Assembly (NCBI GenBank): GCA_964059195.1
Contig: CAXKWD010000007.1
Location: forward strand, 154,365,269 to 154,429,268
Direction of reading: 5' to 3'
Length of the DNA: 64,000 nt
From: Ectobius pallidus
Lineage: Eukaryota; Arthropoda; Insecta; Blattodea; Ectobiidae
Below, in pieces: positions 42,461 to 54,270 of the stretch (positions within the stretch are counted from its first letter, which is position 1; each line of letters starts with the position of its first letter). Under the pieces are notes generated by a model. The model searched no databases. It saw only the letters and a program-made list of their open reading frames with translations, and was not told where the DNA came from. A program made the position numbers and the translations under genes.

Positions 42461-43249
42461 TTACAGACCTATCAATGAAAATAAAGACCTATCAATGTGA
42501 TAAATTTGAGAGTAGATTTCAACATGATGACCCATACAGTTCCCTCATCAGCCAAGGTACTTTTTTGGGAGGGGTACTTCCAGAAACTAGTATTGAAACT
42601 GTACTGAAAAGCATGAGGACTATATTAAAAACAATTGTAAGGTTTCTACTGCTGTTTAAATAAATTATAACAACCGTGTGGATACTTGATTGCCCTCATA
42701 ATTTTTTTTTTAAATTACAAATTATGGGAGAATGAGTACTTTCTCCTAAACAGTAGTGCAACAGATCAAAAACAGTTATGCCTTTTGAACAGAAAATGCA
42801 ACCAGTTTTATGTGCTGGAATTTCATATTGGTTGCTTTGTTCAGTTGTGGCAGTGGATGAGTGGTGAACAGTTGAATGCATATTCATACACTAACATAAG
42901 GCTAAAAATTGCTTTTACTAGGCTGCTTTCTGTTTGTTATACTTGTCTTACCATGCTACTGTAAACATGGATAAATTTCTTATGACTGTACAAATCTGTG
43001 TGATAGCCAATCTATACAAGGCATTCTACTCTTCAAGTGAGATATTTTTCCCGTAGTGTGAGAGTTTTATATCTTCATCATGTATTGTTCCTATTACTAA
43101 CAAGTGTTTTGCAACTGCTGTAAATAAAACTTCAGTATCAAAATGTTTATTTTTTTTACTTGGGGGATAGACTGTGAAAATCACTATCGATATTTTTACA
43201 TAAAAGAGTCGATACTTCAGCAATGATATCAACTGTTACTTGTACAGTA

Positions 43250-44288
43250 CGAGGACCATCCATAAAGTAAGTTTCCCTAGAGCCGTTTACAGAAACAAAA
43301 CAAAATTTCATGGAAATATTTATTGCAACAGACATAGCAAGTGTTCAGCTATTTTTCAACATATATGCCACAGGAATTGAGACATTTGTCATTCCATGGG
43401 ACTAACTTTTGAACACTTGTGTCGTAGAAGCCTGCCGCCTGGGATTTGGACCACTGTGTGACAACCATCTCCGGTTCTCCATCATTCTCTGTCTATTATT
43501 GAGGTGTAGGAAAAGATGGAAATCACTGGGAGCAAGGTCCGAGCTGTAGGGTGGATGTTGAAACACCTCCCAGCCGAACTTTTGCAGGAGACTTGCAAGG
43601 AGGTGTTGAAGTCTCCACCCTACAGCTCGGATCGCGCACCCAAAGATTTCCATCTTTTCCTACCCCTCAAGAAATGACAGAGAATTGTAGAGATTGACAG
43701 AGAAACAGATGGTTCAAATCTCAGGCGGCAGACTTCTACAACACAAAAGTTGGTCCCATGCATGGGCGTCGGCATGGGGGGGCAACTGCCCCCCCCCTGG
43801 ATTGCCTTATGGATTTATTTATTTGTGGTACTCTTTGTCAACCTACTATTGTAGCATGGAGAATAAAAAAACAGAATTACTTTATAATGAGTTTAGCAAG
43901 TATTAACTAATTATAACTATAATATGTATTTATAATAATATCTCACCAAGGCCATTGCTCAAAAGAGCGTATTCTGTTAACTTAAAAAACTTTGTAGCCT
44001 CGTCGAATTCAGCTTGGGTTCAAAATAACGACCCGGTTAACTAAGTGAATATTAATGTGTTTAGCCTAATCATTTGAAATTGAGATCCGAAATTGATTTT
44101 GCCCCCCCTTAATAAAATTCCTGGCGACGCTGCTGGTCCCATGGTATGACAAACACATCAATTCCTGTGGTGAATACATTGAAAAATAGCTGAACACTTG
44201 CTATATCTGTTGTAATAAATATTTCCATGAACTTTTGTTTTGTTTCTCTAAACGGCCCTAGGGTAACTTACTTTGTGGATGGCTCTCA
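43250..44288. mobile_element. Fold-back mariner 3, with nested hAT MITE
   Basis: Ends CGAGGACCATCCATAAAGTA and TACTTTGTGGATGGCTCTCA are inverted with TA flanks. Arms of about 200 bp carry the transposase 3' end. The centre keeps a short palindrome around the SSDLAPSDFHLF block. Without the nested element it is about 656 bp. Confidence 0.8.
43761..44135. mobile_element. hAT-type MITE with 8-bp target duplication
   Basis: GTCCCATG lies at 43753-43760 and 44136-44143. The ends CATGGGCGTCGGCATGG and CTGGCGACGCTGCTG form a CAG.GGCGTCGCCA-type inverted repeat, with G-rich sub-terminal blocks. It is 375 bp. Confidence 0.88.
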
Positions 44289-44435
44289 TATATGGTATGT
44301 TTCACATATTTAAAGCTATACCACAAATTAAGCAAAGTAATTTATGATAACTGAAAGTCTACAACTAAACACTCCTATATCTTTATCTTGAACTGTATCA
44401 TTGTAAACAACTGCCGGTAACCATTAATAAAATAA

Positions 44436-44517
44436 TTATGAGTTGAACTAAAACACATGCACTACCAAAAAGTTGGTAAGTGAAGCATAAGTGTTAGTTC
44501 AACTCATATTATAATTA
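44436..44517. repeat. Short hairpin, same family as 61802-62023
   Basis: GAGTTGAACTAAAACAC and AGTGTTAGTTCAACTC are inverted, and ACCAAAAAGTTGGTAAGTGA is shared with the 61.8-kb palindrome. Confidence 0.7.
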
Positions 44518-44521
44518 ATTT

Positions 44522-45080
44522 ATTATAGTTGATTCACTGTTTAAGTTCCCTCAATTTAACGACTAACCACTAAATTATTCAAGGAAACTCAAATTAAAAT
44601 TCAAGGACCCAAATACACTTTGGCCTAAGGAACACACGCTAACTTGTGATGCAGGATATGAGGACTAAATTTTACCCATCACCTCTACAGAAGAATAGCA
44701 AGTATCTCACTTACATCAAATTCTCTCTTCCAATGAGATTAACATTATTTCCCTCTCCATCTTTCCTATGTTCAGTCACCAGCAAGTTTTCAGTAGTGTT
44801 GCAAGAAGTCAAGATCACAATTAATTGCAGCCCCGAATGCTGGCTGATTCAGCAAGTAACTTGTCAGTGGTAGCATCTGAGGTGTGGAACAAAGAAATTG
44901 ACTTATTATTACTTTATAATTTGAACAACAAACATCAGCAAACACAAATTCATATAATACAAAGCCACATGGCTGACTGACTGACTCACTGACATTAATG
45001 TTTGCTAGAAACTTGAAATTTGGTACACATATAGCTTTTATGGAGCAGGAACATCATTTGTAGCACGAAGAGAATAATAT
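44522..45080. other. Gene-free stretch
   Basis: There is no coding signal beyond short AT-rich frames. TGGCTGACTGACTGACTC at 44970 and TAATGTTTGCTAGAAACTTG resemble Helitron family 1 5' sequence, so a fragment may be present. Confidence 0.3.
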
Positions 45081-45089
45081 TTAAGTCAA

Positions 45090-45514
45090 TATTGCAAAGT
45101 ATAGTGTTATATGGAGCAGAGATTTGGACAATGAACAGAAAACATATGAACAAACTGAATGTATTAGAAATGGATTTTTGGAGATGATCAGCCAGAGTCT
45201 CACGAAGAGACAAAATAAGGAATGCAGAAATACGAAGAAGGATGGAAGTGGAAGAAGACATTAACAATACTACTGAGCGGAAGAGACTACAGTGGTATGG
45301 TCACGTACGAAGGATGGAAGAAGGAAGGATACCAAAATATATACTTGAATGGGAAATTGGAAGGAGAAGAAGAAGAGGGCGTCCTGCGACTACATGGATC
45401 AACAATGTACAGATTCAATGGGAAGAGTTGGTGCAGTGGAAGAAGATACACAGGACAGAGAAAAATGGAGACAGATTATTAACAAATGATGACAAGCTCA
45501 GAAAAGTGTATTGA
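45090..45514 (+). pseudogene. LINE reverse-transcriptase C-terminal fragment
   Basis: Reads VLYGAEIWTMNRKHMNKLNV, a TGA at 45185-45187, then RKRLQWYGHVRRMEEGRIPK and GRRRRRGRPATTWINNV. It is the C-terminal block of an insect non-LTR reverse transcriptase, a different subfamily from the one at 39112. A GTATGTATGTATA tail follows near 45610. Confidence 0.8.
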
Positions 45515-45785
45515 TTGTGTTGAAATGTGATATGTGGATACTATGTTTTAATTTGTTTGTATTGTTTGGTTGGAGGACAGCCTCTGTATTGAGGGAAAAC
45601 TCAGAATGTATGTATGTATATAGATTTTAGGCTGTAAACCACAGGAAAATTACAAAAAGTTTATTTTTTTAATTTTTAGCCCTAAAAACCCCCGAAAAAG
45701 GGCTTGGTTTCCATGGCAACAGTATTATCAAACAGTGTTCACGTAGGGCTCTGAAAGTTAAGAAATAATTATTTCCCTAAACCTA

Positions 45786-46020
45786 ACAAGGTGGTTGAGA
45801 TAGTAACGTCTTGGACTCGCATTCTGAAGTCACAGGTTCATAATAATTAAATCCAATTAACATATTTTTGTCCAGAACTAACAAAATTTTCTTCTATCTG
45901 TTATCTTTAACCATAACTCGTAGATGAAATCTCGCATTTTTACTTGTGTCATTCTATGATTTTCCCGGTCGTAAAGGCAATGCTAAATTGAATATTTACA
46001 TTGATAGGCTATGAAATCTA
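45786..46020 (+). repeat. SINE family 4, degraded copy
   Basis: CAAGGTGGTTGAGATAGTAA head, GTCACAGGTTCATAAT in the B-box position, and GTCGTAAAGGCAATGCTAAA body match 2735-3075. Confidence 0.5.
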
Positions 46021-46286
46021 CTTAAAAAATATTTAACCAATACAGCAGACTAAATACATGCACTCTATCTCCCATAGATCTTTTAAAAAACCTTTCCCGA
46101 GGACCTCAGTGGGGGTTTGGGGGCAGAGCCCCCAATGAGCGAAGCGAGTCTTGTTATATGACTGAAGCAAAACACATGGTGGACAAGGACAGAAGAGTGC
46201 ATTGCAGCTCATCCTCGTCCAGCCAAAATTATACGACCCACCAATCAAATCCTGGACATTGGCCCTCAAACAAGCCTACAAGTAAG

Positions 46287-46400
46287 CACGTGGGGGTAAA
46301 GGCAGCTCATGCATAAGGCTGACAACCTTCAAGTGCTGAACGTCTAACTAACGACCTCAACCTCCAGGAACCCTAAGGATCTGTACGACAACCTCCTGAT
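46287..46400 (+). repeat. SINE family 1, 3' fragment
   Basis: GGGGGTAAAGGCAGCTCATG and GGCTGACAACCTTCAAGTGC match the body of the family. The head is missing. Confidence 0.6.
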
Positions 46401-46621
46401 AGCATATTTATCTGCCAGGTAGAGACCTTATCTGTAAGTTGGCCAAGAATTGCGTACTATGATCTCCTGACAAGAATTGTCTGGAAAGACAACTCCCAGA
46501 TAAGCTAGCAGAAGGATGGAGTGGCTAATAAACTACCAACTGCCCGTTGGTGGAAACAAGATGGCAGCACTCTGAAGCTCTGTAGCTACTTGAATTTCAG
46601 AATTGAAGCTGGAAGATTTAT

Positions 46622-46779
46622 AAAGGATATAATATTGAGTTGGGTCTAGCACGTATACTTCACTTTTTGTATAAATACCTAACTAGTTTCGAAGACCATC
46701 GATGGCCTTCGAAACTAGTTAGGTATTTATACAAAAAGTGAAGTATACGTGCTAGACCCAACTCAATATTATATCCTTT
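46622..46779. repeat. 158-bp palindrome, one mismatch, no spacer
   Basis: The two 79-bp arms meet at 46700/46701 (ATC|GAT). I compared them base by base and found one mismatch near the centre. The tail TTCACTGTGTAAACTTCC just downstream links it to the other hairpin-family members. Confidence 0.93.
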
Positions 46780-47080
46780 ATAATATAGCTTCACTGTGTA
46801 AACTTCCAATATATGTATGAAATGGAAGATTTAACTTACACAATAATGCCATTTTACGCTCACGTTTGTATGAAATAGAATTGCACAAATCGATCAATGC
46901 ACTTAAAACGATATGTTCTTATGTAATTTAACTGTACAAATACAAATTTGAGTTGTCGCACCTAGCATACAACAAACACACCTCTTTGCTGAATGAGTTA
47001 AGAATCTTTTTACAAAAATTTACTGCGTTCTTCTCGATAGCAGATCAGCAGTGGTATTATAGGACCTTATAAAATCTTCT

Positions 47081-47404
47081 GCTCAACAAAACTATATTTT
47101 TTGTGATTAGACGCCTAGGCCTTTTGGTGTCTCTACACCATCTTCAGGGCATCTTATGCTGCCTCCAATAATTAAAATAAAACTATATTTCATCACCATT
47201 ATAAAATAAGATAACATTTATAAAATCTCATAAAACCACTGTCAAGGAACTATCTTCTGTGGGTCCTCACCACATGTCCATCAACGGACCACAGTTTTAT
47301 TTTAATTACCTGAGCTCCAAGCCAGCAAAAGCTGCCCTGAAGATGGTGTAGAGACACCAAAAGGCCTAGGTGACTGATCACAAAAAAATATATATTTGTT
47401 GAGC
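47081..47404. repeat. Hairpin-family inverted repeat with ribozyme-like core
   Basis: GCTCAACAAAACTATATTTT, GCCTAGGCCTTTTGGTGTCT and ACACCATCTTCAGGGCA on the left recur inverted at 47333-47404. The right arm contains CTGAAGA, stem TGGTGT/ACACCA, then AAAG. Confidence 0.75.
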
Positions 47405-48045
47405 AACTGGTATCTTATTTATTTTATTACATTGATCAAGCTCAACAGTGTTGAACATGTATTTTAACAAATCAAGTTTCACTGAGCTTGGCTATACAAC
47501 AGTTAAGCTATCTGGAAGTCTTGCATCGCGAGGTGGTAATACAGGCACTAAATCCTTCAGGGCTTCTGGAAGGATCACTTTGCTTTTTACAGTAGTTATG
47601 GCCCTTCCTCTGTGAGGATATTTACTGTTACTTACCGTAATCAAGTGTAGGAAATGGGAGAGGAACAAATAGTAGGATGTCTGAGACTGAATCAGCATCT
47701 ACTGGTTACATAAGTCTGCAAAACAGGACAAAGGGTTGTGTTATTGATAAAATTAAACACTAAACTACAGTATACAGAATATTAAGATATATTAGCATAG
47801 TCTATGTACAAGAAATTAAAAGAATGGCCATATAAAACAGGAAGAACTGTTCCTCCAAGCATAGAAGGTCCCTGAAACTCTTTGGTTAATAAGAAGAAAA
47901 CCAATGTGCAAAAACTTTCCCTCAATGCCTGTTCGTTTGCAAACTAAATTTAAATACATGTACCGTAACTTAATTCTATGTAATACATTTATCTGCACGA
48001 ATTTTATTAATGTGACTACTTAGCACATGAATCAGTGACCAATAA

Positions 48046-48754
48046 GAGCCTTTTCACACTGGATCACTTGTGACAGTCAACCGGCGAAGAAGCATTGGTT
48101 TAAATGGCATCTTTCATACTGGGTAACCATGGAGACCCACCCGGACACACTTCATGCTGCAGTGTCGACTCTGAACACATGTGACAGTCACTTATGACCA
48201 GTCACCAGCGAAGAAGCATTGGTTTAAATGGGAGCGTTCACACTGGGACACAAGTGATGGACACCGCATTTTTGGATTGCGAACAACGCAAGTTGTATGA
48301 ACATAATTCGTCTGTAGAAAGTTTGAGCATGGAAATATTCACACTAACTTCACTATTAGGTATATTTACCCAGAATGATCATTTCGATGGGTAAATAAAT
48401 ATACCTAATAGTGACTAAATATACCTAATAGTGACTATATCCATACTCAAACTTTCTACAGATGTTAACGCTTCACTGTGCTATTTCTCGTAATATTAAT
48501 AGTGGTACGTAATTCAGTTGTATAGTCGAGCTCAGCGAATGTACTTATCCAGCCATGAGTTTAGATTTTATTAATACTGAATATTTTATAAGATTTTATA
48601 AGTGAAGTGGAATGTCGACCTGCCATTTAGGATGTCAAATTGTTTTATCATGTAGCTATTATTGGCAATACTAGCAGTGACCATCACAAGTGACCCACAT
48701 GTGTTTACTGAAAAAACTAGTGACTGTCACAAGTGACCCAGTGTGAAAAGGCCC
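48046..48754. mobile_element. Harbinger-like MITE, TAA target duplication, with nested palindrome
   Basis: Ends GAGCCTTTTCACACTGGATC and GACCCAGTGTGAAAAGGCCC are inverted, with TAA on both sides (48043-48045, 48755-48757). Sub-terminal ACTTGTGACAGTCA repeats agree. A hairpin element is nested at 48311-48462. Confidence 0.82.
48311..48462. repeat. Hairpin-family palindrome nested in Harbinger MITE
   Basis: TCTGTAGAAAGTTTGAGCAT and TTCACTATTAGGTATATTTA on the left recur inverted on the right, one block being duplicated (AAATATACCTAATAGTGAC twice). TTCACTGTGCTATTTC follows. Confidence 0.75.
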
Positions 48755-49060
48755 TAAGGATATATAAAATTACAACCAAGAAACACCGGTGGCTATAACA
48801 TTTTTTTTTTTTATCGCACCTACATTCAATTGTTTTTGTAAGTGAATTTCTGCAAGTGCACTAAAATATTATAAAAGCTTCTCTGACTTAAATTATTAAT
48901 TATAAGCATACTCAGCATCCCAGATCAGCATCTCTCCATTTCCCACACATCTATCTTATCTAAAGAAGAAGGACTCCTATCACTTAATTTTGATATTTGT
49001 TTTTTCATTAATAATTAAACATCCATATCGGTCCCAATTTCCACTGAGTCAAATACAATA

Positions 49061-49254
49061 AAAGATGTGTTTAAAATTATTACAAAATCAGTGGATAAAC
49101 GTTAAAAATAAACACATTTTGACTCTGCCCTTGAGTCTTCCTCAGGTGAAATCTCAAACAGTCTCCTGAGGAAGACTCAAGGGCAGAGTCGAAACATTGT
49201 GTTTTATTTTTTAACGTTCATCCACTGATTTTTTAATAATTTTAAACACATGTT
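49061..49254. repeat. Hairpin-family palindrome with ribozyme-like core
   Basis: Arms of about 85 bp (GATGTGTTTAAAATTATTA, GACTCTGCCCTTGAGTCTTC) surround a 19-base loop. At 49166-49195 the right arm reads CTGAGGA, stem GACTC/GAGTC, GAAAC. Confidence 0.85.
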
Positions 49255-49505
49255 TTATTCATTAATAATTCTTCATTCAAATAGTATGGCCCTTTAATAT
49301 TAGTGGTGGCAAAGAGTTTAATCTAAAAATAAAACAGCTGATTTCCATAATGAATGGTCTTGCAGAAATAAACAAAAAATCCCATAAATATTAAAGATAC
49401 ATGATCAAATAAGATTTACTTTTTTATTTTATTTTGTATTAGAATGACACAAACAGTAACAGAAGCCAATGTATTTTATTCATTTATGTGGTTTTAATTA
49501 TAGTA

Positions 49506-49820
49506 CAACTCCAGTTGTCTGGAATAACTGGGACACGACCGAATTCAGAAAATCAAATATCCCGATAAATAATATAAATAATTTAAAAAGGCAATTTCGT
49601 TTTAAAAAGACTAAATTTTACAGTACTGTACTGTATAAAATTTCACACCTTGGACATATCAGCCACAGTTAGTTGTCTTGCTGACCAATTTTCGATTTTG
49701 TGGGCTAAAAGGTTTGCTTTTTCACAAATAATCGGTCCTGAAAGAGGGTTTCTCAATGCTTGCTGTTGCAAAAACCACTTGAATACAGCCTCAGTGATCC
49801 GCATAGTTGGGGTTCTACTG
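49506..49820. mobile_element. Tigger-like MITE
   Basis: TA-flanked, left end CAACTCCAGTTGTCTGGAAT, right end GTTGGGGTTCTACTG. The interior (ACCTTGGACATATCAGCCAC) is shared with 63626 onward. Confidence 0.7.
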
Positions 49821-50230
49821 TATTCATTATGTAGTCCTTAATTCTGTATTCACTAAATAGTCACAATAAATAAACTCAAGGTCCAAATTATCTCAAGATA
49901 AATTTTGGACTTCTCGTTAATTTATTATCTATGATAATATGATGATATAATGATATGAATATTAAATGAAATCTAAAACAGTCTTTAGACCCAAAAATTT
50001 TAAACATATAAAAGTAATCCATCTTGACATGGCTGAGTATGATCCCAACAACAAAATTTCATATTCAAGAACAGGGTGACATATAAACACGACAGTTTTT
50101 AAACTACTCTATATTACAATGGACTCTTGAAAATCTTACTGTTAACCCTTCGTTACATTTTGCTGTTATAACGTATTATAATGAAGAAAGAAAAAAAATT
50201 AGACCTACTAAAAAATTAACTTCTGAATAC

Positions 50231-50792
50231 ATATGAAGGGTGACGGCTAAGAAAGATCGAAGTCACACTTTGTTAACGATTCAGAGTTTGAACTTAATGT
50301 CTTTGAAATTGGCAACTTAACGATAAAATAGTAACCTGAGGAAGGCCAGATGGAGTGGTTGAAACGTTGTTTTAGAAGATTAAATTATCCACTGAAGCAA
50401 AGTTTCTATTATCTAAGTTTTGAATTATAGATAAAATATTGTAAGAAAAATAATTAACTAATAGACTATCATATTGCTTGGTCAAACGGAATCCTACTTG
50501 CATTCTGTCTGTATCAAACCACAAAAACGTAAGTATAACTCACTGTATTTCAAGCATGAACCAAGATTTAAAGATTGTTGAGATCGGGATTTGCACACGA
50601 ACTTCACTTAATAGGTATATTTACCTCAGAATGCATTTCGATGGACATTCTGAGGTAAATATACCTATTAAGTGAAGTTTGTGTGCAAATCCAGATCTCA
50701 ACAATCTTTAAGTTTGAAATCACTTCACTGTGTATCTTCCCAACTCAAATTATAAATGAACCAAGATCTTTCTTAGCCATCACCCTTCATAT
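50231..50792. repeat. Nested inverted repeat with inner 138-bp palindrome
   Basis: ATATGAAGGGTGACGGCTAA with GAAAGATC (50231-50258) recurs inverted at 50765-50792. Inside, 50571-50708 is a palindrome of about 62-bp arms (AAGATTGTTGAGATCGGGAT, AGGTATATTTACCTCAGAAT) with a short loop. A CTGAGGA...GAAAC core lies at 50336-50365. Confidence 0.82.
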
Positions 50793-50989
50793 ATTTTTAT
50801 CAAAGAAATGCACTCTTTTTCAGTATCGTCATTTTATAGAAACTGGCACACATGTTGTCCTACTGAACTGTAATGTTAGAACTCGACATCAACCTGCAAA
50901 TTCTTCGAACACTGCAACTTCTTAAGAATTAATTACAACACGATGGTAACAAAGATAGGTTTGTTCCAGCAAACTAACAGGAATTATTT

Positions 50990-51100
50990 CAGGATTTGTA
51001 TTATTGTTTCTCAGCCTTCCAACCGGGCGAGGGGAGGTTTGGTTCCAAGCTTTCGGTAGCTATCTTCGCTGCCATCTTCTGGGAGAAGTGAGCTGGATTG
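50990..51100 (+). repeat. Solo arm related to the 60.7-kb hairpin
   Basis: CTTCCAACCGGGCGAGG and AAGCTTTCGGTAGCTATCTT, CCATCTTCTGGGAGAAGTGA match one arm of 60661-60899. Its partner arm is absent. Confidence 0.6.
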
Positions 51101-52100
51101 GGAAAAACTGCTTCATATATAGGAAAAGACTGGATATACTAGAATGGGTGGAAGGCCAATAGGAAAATTAGAAAATGGAATAATTAAATGGAGAATTCTG
51201 ACTGGCTGGGAAGGAAAAATAGAGTTTAAAAATGTTGTCAAATGTGAAATCGGTCCATATCAGGACCACTAATTTATTTGGGAGTAAGAGTTGGCAATAT
51301 TGGCTTCCATTTCAGTTGAAATGTATCAACAAATAGGATAAGATCATCTGGAGGGAGAGAAAGGACCTGAAGATGATGGAATAAAAGCCTAAATATATCA
51401 TCCATCCAACAGATTATTTTAATGTTTTATAATATTGACAACTATAGATTTTAGAAATGACAAAGCTTTTAAGCTGATAATATAACAAGAAAATTTATAA
51501 AACCAAAATTTGAGGGAATAGGTGGGTTAGTAGTTAAAATTATGAATTCTCTGTTGCAGAAACACTTTTATCGATGAACTGAACACATGCGCATGCAACA
51601 GGGATTTGACGACAGTTTCTGAATGCTGCTGGAACACACCTATTATTAATTGTGCCACAAGTCATGGATTTTGCTCAGAACAGTAAAACTACATTAAATC
51701 AATCCTCATTCAACAGGACATCACTTAATCTATACAAATTTTCTAAGAAGTAAAAACCGATACAAAAAACCTGAAAACAAATTACATAAGTTGCAGCATA
51801 AGTTTCTGCATACCATAGAACATTTCTAGAGTGAACACAGAACAACTCTGAACATGGGGAAGCAGGCAGTCACGTGATGAGTGACAAGCGAATGAGGTTG
51901 TTGAAGTGTTGTACAGTTAACGGAACGTGCTTCCTCACTAAAGAAGCGCTATTTCTTTGCGCACCAAAATCTATTACTTAAAGGTTTTTTCTGAAATCAC
52001 AATTAGAAAGCTGTTTTTATTTGAAAGCTGACTGTCCAAACTCCATATCTGTACGATGCTCCGTTGAGAAGATAACTGCTTATGCAAAAAATAGTAAATA
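51101..52100. other. Gene-free stretch
   Basis: There are no convincing coding frames, no repeats matching elsewhere in the window, and no clear element ends. Confidence 0.4.
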
Positions 52101-52108
52101 CCATAAAA

Positions 52109-52337
52109 CAGCGTTTCTCAACCTTTTTGAACCCGAGGACCTCTAAAATGTCCAAAAAATTTTATGGACCCCTAATTTTACATCCCAATTTTAAAAGATG
52201 GCCTATATTTTTAATATTTGGGGCATTAATTGTATTATTATAACGAAATATGTGAAAAAATGTTACTTCTTTACTTTCCGCTTGCTTTATGATATTTTTT
52301 AATTGGTGGTCCACGGACCATAGGTTGAGAATCGCTG
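52109..52337. mobile_element. hAT MITE with exact 8-bp target duplication
   Basis: CCATAAAA lies at 52101-52108 and 52338-52345. The ends CAGCGTTTCTCAACC and GGTTGAGAATCGCTG are inverted repeats. It is 229 bp. Confidence 0.95.
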
Positions 52338-53075
52338 CCATAAAACATGCTTGCTTGTTCCTCTTAGTGCGTAAGCATGTACCTCCCTTCTCTGTCTGTT
52401 AGACAGAGACAGCTGCACACTGCTGACTCATCAACGTAGCATGTTGCATAATATGCTTTTCTTATGTTCAGAATTGATTTGTGTTTAGTATGGTAACCTA
52501 AGAGTACCTGTCGACCTAGTCCTTGGGCACAAAATAATACAGTACTGCCACCACCCTCCCCAACCCCTGTATGTGCTACTGAACCCTGTATATGCTAAAC
52601 TGATGCAATGAAGTGCACAATTTCCTTCATCAAACAGTAACATATTAAAATGAAATTTAAGGCTGAGAAAGCATTGAGGAAAGAAGAACGAAATTTATCA
52701 ATGAACATATTAAAAGCTTTCTCATTGCACAAGGAATTAAAAACTACAGAACTCAAAACTGGTGCCACAATAAGTAGTTGTATACCAATGGCAAATCCTG
52801 GTCAACATTTTAAGTATATCACATTTCATTGTGTTTTGAAATTTGAAAAGATTTCTGACGCAAGTCTGTTCGTGTATTGCTGAAATTGCACAGAGCAAAA
52901 TACAAAATGTGCATTTTTTTTTTTTTTTTTTAAGTTTGCCTAAAGAACTAACGATGGAAACTCCTTTTCAAATCTTTCTTTACTGAAAGTGGTACAGAAT
53001 TTATCACTATGGTATTAAAAAGGAAGACAAGGCCAGAAGAAGGGTGTCTAAAATAATGATGTCTACAGAATAGTA

Positions 53076-53764
53076 CAAGGGTGGATCAAAAAGTAATAAA
53101 CAATCATTTTTTTTACAAAAAGTTTAACGGGTATAATTACAACCAAATGCACACATGAAGGGACATCTTTTGCCAATTTTTCTATATAGTTGCCATGTTT
53201 CTCAACACATTTCTCCCATCGTGATACCAGTTTTGAAATACTCTGTTAATAGAAGTCTGTTTGGTTGGAGTATAGCCATCTGCAGACTGCTGTTTTCACT
53301 TCTGCATCTGATGCAAAGTGTTTACCGGCTAGGAATTTCTTCATGGGACCAAACAAGTGAAAGTCTGATGACAATGCTCATCCCCATGCTGCTGCAGATG
53401 TTCGTGAGAAAATCAACAAATCTGGTTGGGAGGTGCTCCAGCATCCTCCATACAGTCCAGATGTAGCACCGTGGGACTTTCATTTGTGTGTTCCCATTAA
53501 GAAATTCCTGGCCGGTAAACGCTTTGTGTCAGATGCAGAAGTGAAAACAGCAGTCTGCAGATGGCTATACTCCAACCGAATGCACTTTTATGAACAGGGT
53601 ATTTTAAAACTGGTATCACGATGGGAGAAATGTGTTGAGAAACTTGGTGACTATAAAGAAAAATAGACAAAAGATGTCCCTTCATGTGTGCATTTGTTTG
53701 TAATTGTACCTATTAAACTTTCTGTAAAAAAAATTAATGTGCATTACTTTTCGATCCACCTTCG
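53076..53764. mobile_element. Fold-back mariner 2
   Basis: TA-flanked ends CAAGGGTGGATCAAAAAGTA and TACTTTTCGATCCACCTTCG. It has the same arrangement and almost the same length as 19171-19849, with inverted arms of the transposase 3' end. Confidence 0.87.
53385..53666 (+). pseudogene. Mariner transposase C-terminal remnant
   Basis: Reads NAHPHAAADVREKINKSGWE, VLQHPPYSPDVAPWDFHL, then ILKLVSRWEKCVEKLGDYKE and a stop. The SPDVAPWD block carries the last catalytic aspartate of a DD34D transposase. The N-terminal two thirds are absent. Confidence 0.8.
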
Positions 53765-54270
53765 TATATTATCCAATCAGCCTATAATGGTATTTGCTAA
53801 GACACATGTATGTTTATGAAATGAGCACAGCAAGTGTAATAATTTTCATACGAGTGTAATAATTTTCATACGAGTGTCGTCATTACTATTATAGGCAGGT
53901 TGCATATAACTGTTTTGTTTTTAGAATACCTTTTAAATCATCAAACAATGGACTCTCTCTATATCAGCTATCGGCAGTTAGTAAGTTCTCGTCTTCTGCA
54001 AAGGATGGCAGGTGACAGCAAGGAAGGAGCTCAAGGCCTCTCTTGGAGTTTTAACCTCAAAGCAATGCAAATTAAAACACAAAATGAAGTCAATTTAGTA
54101 AATATTAAAAATTAACAGAATTTATTTTATTTAAATTTTTTTTATGCATTATGAATCGCTGCTTTCAGGGTTTGAAGATTGTTCCATGTACAATATACAT
54201 CTACTGTTGGACAACAGTGTCATAATGAAATTCTGTACCATTATGATACTGTTACATCACACGTATTAAG

